Positions 1-10,254 of a DNA stretch of 56,055 nt are shown one piece after another (the first letter of the stretch is position 1; the number at the start of each line of letters is the position of its first letter). The stretch is from Heterotrichella gracilis (taxonomy: Eukaryota; Sar; Xanthophyceae; Tribonematales; Xanthonemataceae): contig JAULBX010025774.1 of assembly GCA_032358255.1 (NCBI GenBank), forward strand, positions 1 to 56,055. Direction: 5' to 3'. The position numbers and the translations under genes are program-made. The notes under the pieces were generated by a model. The model made no database searches and was not told where the DNA came from. It worked only from the letters and a program-made list of their open reading frames with translations.

Positions 1-3000
1 GCGCGCCCGCGCCCCGCCGCGCCCGCCCCCCGCCTCCGCGCAGCGCAGCGCAACGGCGCCTCCAGCCCCGAGCCCCTCTCTGAGCTGGAAGCCATCCTGG
101 CAGCACTCCAGCCCAACCTGAGCAGCAGTAGATCGGGGGCGATCGATGAGCAGTGGCTGGGCGCCATCCGGCAGCAGGGGCGCCAGCTGGCCGCTGAGAT
201 GGCTGCGCTCAAGGCTGAGGCTGCGCACAAGGCGGGCCAGCTGGCGGTGCTGCAGCGGGACCGGGCGGTGGAGCGGGACGAGCTGATGGACACGCAGGGC
301 GCGCTGAGGGTGAGGAGAGGGGGTTGCGGCGGTGTAGAGTTTGGGGTTTTGGGTGGAGTTCAAGGGCAAGGGGCAGGCTGATGGATATGCAGCGCTGAGG
401 GTGGTGAGGGGGACTGCATTAGGGTTTGGGAGATGGGGTCTGTGGTTTGCGATCGGCAAGGGATGGGCTGATCGACATGCATTGTAAGGAGGGGATGCTA
501 GGATGCAGGCTGGGGCTAGACCACGTGCATGTAGAGGGCAGGGTTGGGGGCAGTGGACGAGGCGAGGACATGCAGGGCGCAATGAGAGGTTTTAGCATCG
601 TGGACTAGATTTAGAGGTTCGAGGGAGGGGATTTTATGGAGTCATAAATTCGCAGGTCGCGACATTCTTAGTGAGGTGGCTTGAGCATGCCCCCAGGTAG
701 GGAGAGGCACTGCACGGGGTGTGGATAGTTGCCGCATCCGCAGCCGCACCGCCGCCACCTCACAGGCCAACAGCATTCAAACCTTTGCATAAAGGCCAGC
801 GATCCACCTTGCACCTTCTCCAGCCCACTGACTCCCACCCGCACCCACTCACCCATCACAGGATGCCCTAGATCAGCTCGAGTCCCTGAGTCACGAGGTG
901 GCGCTCACCGAGCAGCTCAAGGCTGAGCTGCAGTCCCAGACGCGCACGCTTGAGCGGCTGCAGGAGCACATACGCAGGGGGGAGGACGCAAAGACAAGGG
1001 TGAGGAGGAACCAAGTGCTGTTCCTTTGCACCTGCCTTTGGAATATGGGGCTGAGCCTTGCACCTGCAAGTCAGGTCAACGGGTTTGTTGCCAGGGAATT
1101 TATGCATTATCCAATTCTTTTATCCATTCGTTGGGCCGCAATGGCCCAAAATCGGGCACTGTCATTGGCAAATTGAGCTCCATACTGCAAAGGCTGGAGG
1201 CTGCTCACACTCGTGTTGGCCCTGCATTCATTAAAACCTTAGGGCCCTGCCCCCTTTTGACTCCCTACCCCACCCCACCCCACCCCATTCAGGACCTTGA
1301 GGGCGCTGTTGCCCGCTTCTTGAAGCTCGAGGCTAGTCACACCCCAAAACCCTAAACACCCTGCCCCCTGCTGACCCCCCACCCCCCGCTGTCACTCACA
1401 GGAGCTTGAGGGCGCTGTTGCGCGCTTCTCCGAGCTTGAGGACGCGCTTGCCCTTGCCGAGCAGCAGATGACAAGCGGGGAGGAGGCGGCGGCAATCCAG
1501 GCGCTGGAGGCACGGCTGGAGGCGCTAGGCGAGGACATGCGGGCCACGCAGGCGGTGACGCAGGCGCTGAGGAGGGACCTGGCGCAGGCGGAGGGCATGC
1601 GCAGCCAGGCGGTGGTGAGTGATCGGTGCATGCTTTCACTCGATGGTCATCAGTGCATGCTATCACTCGATGGTCATCAGTGCATGCTATCACTCGACGG
1701 ACGGGGTGTCTATGTAGTTTGTGATTGTGGGGTTTTGGTGGGAGGGAGGGAGGAATGTGTCATGGTCAGCGTTTGCATGCGGTGACCCGACTGCATGCGG
1801 CGTACCCCCTGTGCTGGGAGTCATGACTGCCATCATCTATGCGTATCATGCCCATCAATGCATGCTGATATGCCATATAGCAGAGGCATCTGCTGGTAGG
1901 TAGGTCCTTCATGGTGTGCGGTACATTGGAGCCCCTCTCGCGCCATGGCCATGCGTTGCTGGAGCTCAAGTTTTTGCACTACTGCACTGCCATGGTGGCG
2001 CACCCTCGCATCCTTACACTCCACCGCGCACCTTTTCACGCATTTACATACCACCACCCCTCCTCCTTTACCTGATCAAAAATCCTCCCTCACTGCAGCT
2101 TGAGCTTGAGCGCACCCAGCAGCAGGTCTCTTCCCTGCAGCAGCAGCTTGACACCAAGTCCCAGGATGCGCAGCGCCTGGAGCAGGTGCTGGCCATGCAG
2201 GCCAAGGAGGCCGAGCAGAGGGAAAAGGAGGCAGGGGAAAAGTACAACAAGGTGAGGGGGATGGTGGGGGCGGGGTGGGTATGAGCCTGGATTGGTGTGT
2301 AGGCAAGGAAGAGGCTGTGTTTAGGCAGGGTAAAGGGGTGGGGTGATTTTGGGTGTGCGGAGAAAGCAGCTGCGGTGGGTATGGGCAAGGACTGGTGATG
2401 TTGATCCAGCAAGGCCGTGGGCCATGGCACGGGGTGAGGATGCATGTGGCTTGCCCGTTCACACACCCATCGCCCTCATGGCGATTAGACACATGTGTTG
2501 CCTCACTGCCTCAACCCCGGTCTCTTTCCTTCCAGTTGCTCAAGTCCGCAGAAGGCACCGGGTCGTATGCCAAGCAGCAGCTTGTTGAGTTCGAGTCCAA
2601 GCTGGCAGCGCGGGAGCAGGAGGTGTCCGCCGCAGCTGCCGCGCGCGACCTGGCCCTCAACCAGCTGCAGGCCACGCAGGAGCAGCTGACGGCCAGCAAG
2701 GCGCAGTGCACGCAGCTGGAGGTAGGCAGGCCCAATACCTAAGTAATGGAATAAAGAATATAAAAATTGAAAAGGTCTACAAACATGAAAACAGCTGGGA
2801 GGTAGGCGGATCACAATACCCATATGGATCGTGCATGTGATATCTAATGGATGAAATACATTACGTGTATTATTTGTGCACACATTCGGTGGGATACTCA
2901 CGCCCCACCGTACCCCCACGGCCGCAAACCCTAAACCCTAAACCGTACCCCCATGGCCACAAACCCTAAACCCTAAACCGTACCCCCATGGCGGCAAACC

Positions 3001-6000
3001 CTAAACCCTAAACCGTACCCCCATGGTCGCCATCACAGCCCTTTTGGCCCCGGGTGGAGGGCCCTATGGAGCAATGATCAATGGCAAGATTTGTATGCAG
3101 CAGTTGTACTGAACTCTATTGCCTGGCCCCCCTTGGTGCAAGAGTCAGAAGGATTCATGTCCCTGTATCACGAATACCAGCATTCCTCACGCGCCCATGC
3201 CTGCCCCTTCCTTGTGCAGGAGTCCCTCCAGCGCAGCCTTGAGTCAGCGGCAGCCAGTGAGAAGGTGGCCCAGGAGCTGAAGGAGGCGCAGGCACGGGTG
3301 AAAGCGCTGGAAGGGGAGGTGCAGAAGGGGGTGAAGGCAGGGGAGAAGAAGGGGCAGGCGCTGAAGGAGGCGGAGGAGAAAGCGAAGAAGGTGAGGAGAG
3401 GAGGGTGGAGGGTGTGTGTTGGGGGCAATGCACACATGTGCTGGGGGTGGAGGGCAGCGGGGTGGAGAGTTCAGGGTGCTGCAGGCCGAACACAGCAAGG
3501 GCTGAGCAGCTTGTGCAGAGACAAGTACATCTGTGCTTGGTTTGGAGGGCATCCAGTGCCATAGGCAGAACCCACCATAACCACCTGTTTCAATTACGCC
3601 CTCGTTCTTGGATTAGAGTGAGGCATACCCAGGCATGCAAACCTGGCTTGTTAGATGGGATGCACATACAGTAAGGATGTGGACATACTTCCTTACCAAA
3701 ACCACCACAGCCAACCACTGAACCCTGTTGACTACCTACCCCCCCAGGCTGAGGCGGAGGCGGCCGCCCTGGTGAAGCAACTAGCGGAGCAGCAGGCGCG
3801 CGCCTTTGCACTGGCGGAGCAGCTCAGCAGCGGGGCAGGCGGGGAGAGTGCTGGTGAGGGGGTGGTGGCTGCGTTGCAGTCTGAGCTTGCCTCGCGCCAG
3901 TCGCGCATCGTGGCCCTGGAGCGCCAGCTCAAGGCGGCCGCGGGGGCGGAGGACGGGAAGGGGGCGGAGCTGCAGGCGCTAGGTGGGTGGTGGTGGTGTG
4001 TGTGGGGTGCATGTAGCGTGCACTGGTGCATGCATGTTGCAGGGTGGCTGTGCATGCATGCGGGTGGCGCCCACTGCCACCCAGGGGTTGTTGGTATTAG
4101 GCACTGTGGAAGGGGCACCATGGTGGCGTGGCGTGCTCTTGAGGCAAAGCATGCACCAAACGTATGCACAGACACACAATCACGCATGGTGCTGCGCATC
4201 CCCTTTGCATGTGTTCATACTCACCCACACCCACACTGCTGGGTGCCAACGCCCACCATGTGTGATGTTTTGCAGTAGCAGCCATGTTTGTAGGTACACT
4301 TATCCGTATAGAGTATTGGTGATTAAAAAGTGCTGTGTGGATTAGGCTATGTTGAGTAGGCGTGTACATGCACCTGCAATACTTTTACATATGTATGTGC
4401 AATGGCATTCAACGGAGAACAAGCACGTACAAGTACATTACTCGGTACTCGCAACTGCATGTACCGTTCATGTCCTTTGTAGGCAATTGTTTTTCCTCGA
4501 ATGCCATCGTACATGCAGTTGAAGTGCTGCCGTCACGCAACTGGTGACGCACCCCATGCGCCGCCCCCCACCCCCCACCCCCTGCCGCTCACCGCCTCCC
4601 CGCCACCCACCCCATCTGCAGAGTCCAAGCTCCAGGCCGCTCTGGAGGAGGCAGTGGCCAAGGCGGACCAGGTGGCGGCTGCGCAGTCTGAGGCGCAGCG
4701 CCTGGGTGGTGAGCTCAAGTCTAAGGGGGAGGAGGCGGGCAAGCTGGGCGAGCAGGTAGGGGAGGGACCAATGCGCCCTTTAAATGCCAACTTCATGGCG
4801 AGGGTTTGCTGTACTTCTGGACGGGCTCTTGGTTGCATTGCATGTGTTGCTTGGAAGCCGTGGGCGGCAAAGCACAGGTTGACATTGGAGCGGAGGTGGT
4901 CTGGTGAGGGGGTGCATCATGCTCAAAACGGTGAAGCAGCATCTGAGTCCCTCCCGAGTCCCGAGTCCTCCACTTGCCCTCCCAGACCACCCTCGATGTG
5001 TGGTTGGCTGTACCCGCCATTCCCGGCATGCATGCCCCCCTCACCCGCCTCCCCTTTTTTCCCTTTCAGGTTGCCTCCCTCCAGGGTGAGGTGTCCGCCA
5101 AGGAGAAGCGTGTGGAGGAGCTGCAGCAGGGACTGAAGCAGACGGAGGAGAAGATGGCAAAGGCGCAGGTGGGGCACTGGATAGGAAGGGAGTGCCTGGG
5201 CTGCTGGTGGAGGCAAGCCTGTTGAGTTGCAGTAAGAGGATTTATCATGCGTTTTCCTCCAATCATATGATAATAATGAACATAGCCATTATAATAATTG
5301 CTTTTCTTCTTGTACTCGAAAATGGTCGGTGGGGGCGAGGGGTTGCAAGACTGGTAGCTAGCTACCTTTGGAGAAGCACAGCCAGGGCCCGCGCCACCCC
5401 GTCCTTATGAACCAGAAAAGCTGCAACCCATCGTCCTGAATCCTAAGTACTCTTCCCCTGGAAATTAAGGATTCAACTGGATTGCACCTGTCAATTTAGC
5501 GCGCCACCCTTAGCAACGCACGCACGCCTCCTGCATATGTGTCGCCAGTGCATTACCCCTCCTTTCTTCCCCCACCCCCCAGGCTGAGGCTGAGGAGCGT
5601 GCCAAGGCAGCTGCAGAGGCAAGTGCCGCCGCGCTGTCTGCCGCGCAGGCCACAGCTGCCAAGGCGGTGGCGGGGGAGCGGGACTCGGCTGCCAGGCTGG
5701 CGGCTGCACAGGGGGAGCTTGACACGGAGAGGTGAGGAGGGGGAGGGAGAGGATGGCAGGCAGCGGCATGCACATTGCAGTTGAGCGTGTGTGTGTTTCG
5801 TTGTGGGGATGCTATCCACATGATCGCATGACGCATCCGCCGATGTCACAAACCTGTGCAATCTTGACATCGTACCCACTGCTTTCACGAATGGCGGTAA
5901 AGCAGTGAGCCCTAAAGCCGGTCCAGTGCTTGCACGCATCATGACCATCCATTAAAGCGTGGCATGCGCCAGGGGCAAACAGCTGCTTCCGGTGGCTACC

Positions 6001-9000
6001 AGCTGGCAAATCAACCAGCTTGGTCTGCAAAGGCCCGCCAGCGCGCAAGGAGTTTGTTTGGAAATGTCAGGAGAAGTGGTGAAATAGAAAATGTTGTCCC
6101 CCACAGGATCGTCCTTGCCACGGCTACTATCGAGTGGCCTGTCCAACCCTAAATCCTACACCTTACACACTAAAACCCTAAATCTTACACCCTTAACCCC
6201 CTGCAGGATCTTCCTTGCCAAGGCCACCAAGGAGTCCCAGGATCTTCAGGCGCAGGTGACAGCGCTCACCGCTGACCTGGGCGCCGCCAAGGCGCAGGTG
6301 GCGGAGCTCAAGGCGCAGGTGGAGGCGGCTGACAAAGCGCAGGCGTTGGCACAGGCTGAGATACGCACGCTCAAGACCGAGCTTAAGGTGTGTGGGGTGT
6401 GTGTGGTGGGTGCATATTCCAACTGGTGTGACGGCGTTCCCATCCAGAACGCGGTTAGGATAATTAGGCACGTAGTGGCAATGGGACCCAAGATGACCCA
6501 AGGGTGAAAAAATGCATCATTGGTGTACATGGTGTGAACTCTTTGGCGCCGCGTGTGCATGCATCTGTGCCCCTTACTTCCTGAACTTCATGTTCCCCCT
6601 GTCCAGGCCGCCACCGCCGACGCCGCTGAGAAGGAGGAGGAGCTTGTTGATCTGAGCGAGGAGCTTGAGGCTGCGGCTGTGGCGGCTGAGCAGCAGGAGC
6701 AGCAACTGGCAGAGGCAAGCCAGGTGGGGGGTTCGTCTGCGGTGGGGGCTGGGATGTTTGTTATTTACAGCTTTATCAACTTGGCTCACAGTCAAGCACC
6801 CAGCATCTGCACATGGACCCAACACCTGGTCGCAGCGTATGGGCTCGTGCTGTCAGCATGGACATCCACTCTCATAGTAATGCAAAAGCAACAGCCTACG
6901 GATCACAGAGATCCGACTTTCCCCCATCCTCCCCTAGGTGTCGCTCTTTGCAGCTAGAAGTCCAAATCGTAAACCCTAACCTAAACCCTGACCCTAACCC
7001 CCTGCTCCCCCAGGTTGCGGAGGTGCTCACCGCCGAGGTGCAGCGGCTGCAGCAGGAGATTGAGGACAAGGGGAGCATGCTAGCAAAGTGGAAGGAGGAG
7101 GCACGCAAGGCGCAGGACATTGCCAAGAAGGCAACAGCTGCGGCAGACAGCAGCGCGCGGCTGATGACAGACCTCACACGCATCGAGAGCACGCTGCAGG
7201 CCAAGGACAGGGAGCTCAAGGTGCGGCGGCGTAGATGGAACCATGGCCCCTAACTGGAGGAACCCTACCCTGGTGACCCATTGGACCAGTATAATGGTCA
7301 ACCCGGGTGCTATGGGGTGGCTGCTTCTTTTCCCATATCTTGATGTGCATATCCTTAACTGGCTCGGAGAGGGCACCCCACCATGAGCAAACACAAACAC
7401 TCTTTACTTACGCACACACAATCACAACCACACATACAATTGCACCCCACCACCAGTGAGAACAGATACAACTTTCACAATGGATCCACACAGCACTCAT
7501 CCTCATCCTCCCCCCCCTCCCCTGACCCACCAGGAGGTCTCCCGCGCCCGCGCCATCCTTGAGACCGACCTGTCCTCCACTGCCAGCTCCATGCAGCGCC
7601 TGGAGGCGCGCGTGGCCACCCTGCAGCAGCGCAACACCGAGCTGGAGCGCAAGGCGCTGTCTGGAGGCGGGGGCGGGGCGCGCGGCAGGGAGGTGGAGGA
7701 CCTGCTCAAGCTCAAGCGGGAGGTGGGTGATGGCGCCCGGGGTCAGGCCGGGGTGGGCGGGGGTGGGACTGATTTTTGATGGAATTACTGGAGTTAAACT
7801 TGTGTGTTGAAGGCCTGGCGTGATGTCTTGGGGCATGCCATGAGCAGCATCTCACACGACCATCTCTACCACCACCCAAACCGTCACCACCCTGTCTGCA
7901 TCTGTGTACCACCCACCGACCCCACCCCACAACAACTAATCGCACCCCTCCCACCCCCACCAGGCGGCAGAGGAGGCTGCCGCTGCCGCCGAGCTGCTAG
8001 CCAAGGCCGAGGAGGCCGCGCAGGCGCTGGCCAAGCAGATCCTGGAGGTGGAGCGAGCGGGCATACGGCGGGGGGGGGCACCAGCACCTTCCACCGGCCT
8101 CAGCGCGCAGCAGGTTCAGGCTGAGGTGTCCACCGCCACTGGGCCGCTGCTTGAGGAGATTGCTGCGCTGCGGGAGCAGTTGGAGATCGAGATGGAGTTC
8201 TCGTCGGAGGTGGGTGGTGGGGTGGGTTGTAGTGGTTGGCGGGGGTAGGTACAGGATAGTGCAAATCGCCCAGGAGGGTTGACTGCGCTGTTGCAAGCTG
8301 TTTGGCATTGGCGCTAGTGATAGGATGGCGGGTGCCCTGCCAGCGACAAATCATAACCCAGAGTATTTCCTCCACATTGCCTCTAGTATCCATTAGGAAT
8401 GCCTCCCCCCTGCGTATATTCCCCTCGTGAACCCATTCCCACTAAGCTCAACCACCCCGCCCCACCTCCAGATCACGCAGCGTGCCGAGGCCAGCGAGAG
8501 CGAGCTGGTGCGCGCCCGCCGTGCCCTTGCCTCCGCCGCCGCGCAGCGCGACTCCGACATCCCCGCAAAGGACTACAGCGAGGAGCTGATGGAGGAGCTG
8601 GGCAGCGCGCAGAGCGCACTGGAGGCGGCGAGGGCGGAGCTGGGGGAGGTGAAGAAGTACAGCCAGCAGCTGCAGGTGAGGGGGCAGGTGGAGGGTGGGG
8701 TTGGGGCATGGTGGTTTGACAGCGGTGACTGCATGCATGGAAGTGTGGGTCTGCCGGTGCTGTTTATCAGATTTTGTTGATTGGACATAAGGCCGCCGTG
8801 CCACCCAGGCATTGGCCGCTTAACATTACGGCATGGCGTACGCATGGCGACGCATGCCCTCCACGGTGGCATGCACATGGGGCCATGGTGCTTGATCCAC
8901 CCCTCCCTGCCGCTCACGCCCACACCCCCCACACCCCGCAGGCGGAGCTCAAGGTTGCCAAGGACAAGGGCCTGGCGGAGGCCATGCGCGTGGGCGGGCG

Positions 9001-9196
9001 CGACGACAAGGTCACTGCAGCCATGCGCCGCGTGCGCGAGCTGGAGGCTGAGAACCAGGGGCTGCGGGAGGCGGCTGCCAAGCGGGACCTGGTGCTCAGC
9101 CAGAGCCGGCAGTTCATCGAGACGTACCTGCAGCGGTCAAGCAACATGCTGCCAGCGCGGTCGAGCGCCAGCACCAATACGGACAACAATCGATGA
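1..9196 (+). CDS. Long coiled-coil protein, 5' partial, 17 exons visible
   Basis: The 3' part of a gene that enters from the left edge. Exons: 1-309, 862-999, 1402-1614, 2099-2251, 2536-2721, 3220-3390, 3748-3982, 4622-4755, 5070-5168, 5583-5731, 6207-6387, 6607-6723, 7014-7220, 7534-7722, 7964-8209, 8472-8675, 8942-9196. All introns are GT-AG, mostly with GTGAGG or GTGGGT donors, and phase is kept to the stop at 9194-9196, giving about 1061 residues. The product is almost wholly Ala/Glu/Gln/Leu/Lys/Arg with heptad-like spacing, so I infer a long alpha-helical coiled coil. No membrane segment, motor domain or zinc motif is visible. The C-terminus is a short Ser/Asn/Thr-rich tail. Thirteen exons are whole-codon cassettes; only the pairs 7/8 and 10/11 split codons. 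It could be a centrosomal, flagellar, golgin-like or cytoskeletal protein. I do not recognise the family. Confidence 0.85.
1207..1441 (+). repeat. Duplicated acceptor and exon-3 start (ghost exon)
   Basis: The first 40 bases of exon 3 (1402-1441), encoding ELEGAVARFSELE, have a diverged copy at 1293-1332 (DLEGAVARFLKLE), 109 bp upstream, behind its own CAG acceptor. The similarity continues into the upstream intron sequence. A CCCTAAA-like stretch (about 1343-1357) lies between the copies. The upstream copy is followed by GCTAGT rather than a GT donor and soon meets a stop, so it looks like a dead or GC-donor exon. Confidence 0.75.
1627..1700. repeat. 27-bp tandem repeat, about 2.7 copies
   Basis: A TGCATGCT...CACTCGATGGTCATCAG unit starts at 1627, 1654 and 1681 in intron 3 of the coiled-coil gene, only 12 bases after the exon-3 donor. 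The copies differ at one or two bases, so the array is young. Confidence 0.9.
2713..2830 (+). repeat. Duplicated exon-5 donor edge
   Basis: CAGCTGGAGGTAGGCAGG...AATACC at the exon-5 end (2713-2738) recurs, diverged, as CAGCTGGGAGGTAGGCGG...AATACC at 2792-2819. An AT-rich spacer separates them. It lies just upstream of the 35-bp telomere-type array. Confidence 0.7.
2908..3030. repeat. 35-bp tandem repeat carrying (CCCTAAA)2
   Basis: Units begin at 2908, 2943, 2978 and 3013 (the last partial). Each holds CCGTACCCCCATGG-like sequence followed by two CCCTAAA telomere-type heptamers. The array is in intron 5 of the coiled-coil gene. It is a higher-order interstitial telomeric repeat, not a simple telomere tract. 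Confidence 0.9.
6107..6245 (+). repeat. Duplicated acceptor and exon-11 start (ghost exon)
   Basis: Exon 11 starts at 6207 (GATCTTCCTTGCCAAGGCCA). A diverged copy, GATCGTCCTTGCCACGGCTA, starts at 6107 after CCCCACAG, exactly 100 bp upstream. The 60 bp between is degenerate telomere-type sequence (CCCTAAATCC, CTAAAACCCTAAAT, CCCTTAACCCC). Only the 6207 acceptor keeps the frame. Confidence 0.85.
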
Positions 9197-10254
9197 CCTG
9201 GGGGGGCGACGGGTGGGGGTGGAGGGGCGCAGGGATGGGGTGTGGGGTGCTGTGGGGGGGTGCGGAGCTGTCGAGAAATCGTGGGGATGTGGAGATGTAG
9301 GTGGGGGGGGGGCGCGCCTCCACTTGAAGCGCTGGCCCAGCTGCTGAGGAGGACACATGATGTGGGTGGATGATGGGGCTGGCATTTTTCAAATTAATGT
9401 TGCTTTGCTATCGCGAATTTCACGGTGGGGCACTCGTCATGATACCTTGGCATTTTGGGGCACAGCTGGGGTATGCCGTCAGCTAGCCTCGGGCTGCTGG
9501 TCCAGTACATCTCAGAGTCTGACGTACGTGAGCCACATAGGGTGGCACCAGCATGCAGTGCCACAGGCCAGCCTGAGACGCATGCGCAGTGCAGTGTGGC
9601 ACACGCACTGCGGTCAACGGGTCACCATATTTTTCTACAATTAATCACTTGCACTATGGTAGTCACTGAGTGGTGTTACAGTTCTGCAGACGTGCTTCGA
9701 TATCCAGCATGCAATTGACATGATAATTATTGATCTTTTGGCTGAGGCAGTAACGGTAATCATGTTAAGCAGTTTTTAATGCTTGTCCTTGATCAAATGG
9801 AATGTAACATGCTGACCAACGTATTGTATTGGCGTACCCATATCATACAGTGTACTCCTATTGACTTGAAGGCGATGCCCCAGCTGAGGCACACTGCAAA
9901 ACGCCCCTTAAGTGTAAATGTGCTACCTGGAAGTTGCATGGCCAACACGGTATCAGGCTGTCAACAAAGGGCCTTGCGCTGACCCTGGCAGTCCTGGGTG
10001 GAAGACGTCCCCGCACCCGTTGACAACAGGAGGGTTGGCCCTAAACCCTAACTCATCCTGCCAACACATACATTGCTTATATCACCACATGCTGCCCTGC
10101 AGGTCCCCGCTGCCGCACCCCCACCACCAGCCCAATGCCCTTTCTGAACATGCATGGTCTGAAAACACAGCCGCACCCCTGTCCTTATCCCTCTCCCCCC
10201 CTTCCACACTTGCTCTCCTCGCCCATCCGCCCCCCTCCCTCACCCCTTTCCCCC
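9197..10254. other. Convergent intergenic region (3' UTRs)
   Basis: It lies between the stop of the coiled-coil gene (+) and the stop of TFIIA (-). A TGTAA motif occurs on + at 9803-9807 and another on - at 9676-9680. If both are used, the two 3' UTRs overlap by about 130 bp. A CCCTAAACCCTAA motif is near 10040. I see no additional gene. Confidence 0.4.

Noticed and set aside
1026..1355. 109-codon open frame across intron 2 of the coiled-coil gene
   Set aside because: It is intron sequence that happens to be open through the ghost exon; the upstream part has no coding character.
1627..1700. CRISPR-like regular repeat
   Set aside because: The copies are directly tandem without spacers, in an intron of a eukaryotic gene.
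2908..3030. Reading the CCCTAAA array as a true chromosome end
   Set aside because: Genes continue in register on both sides, so it is interstitial and intronic.
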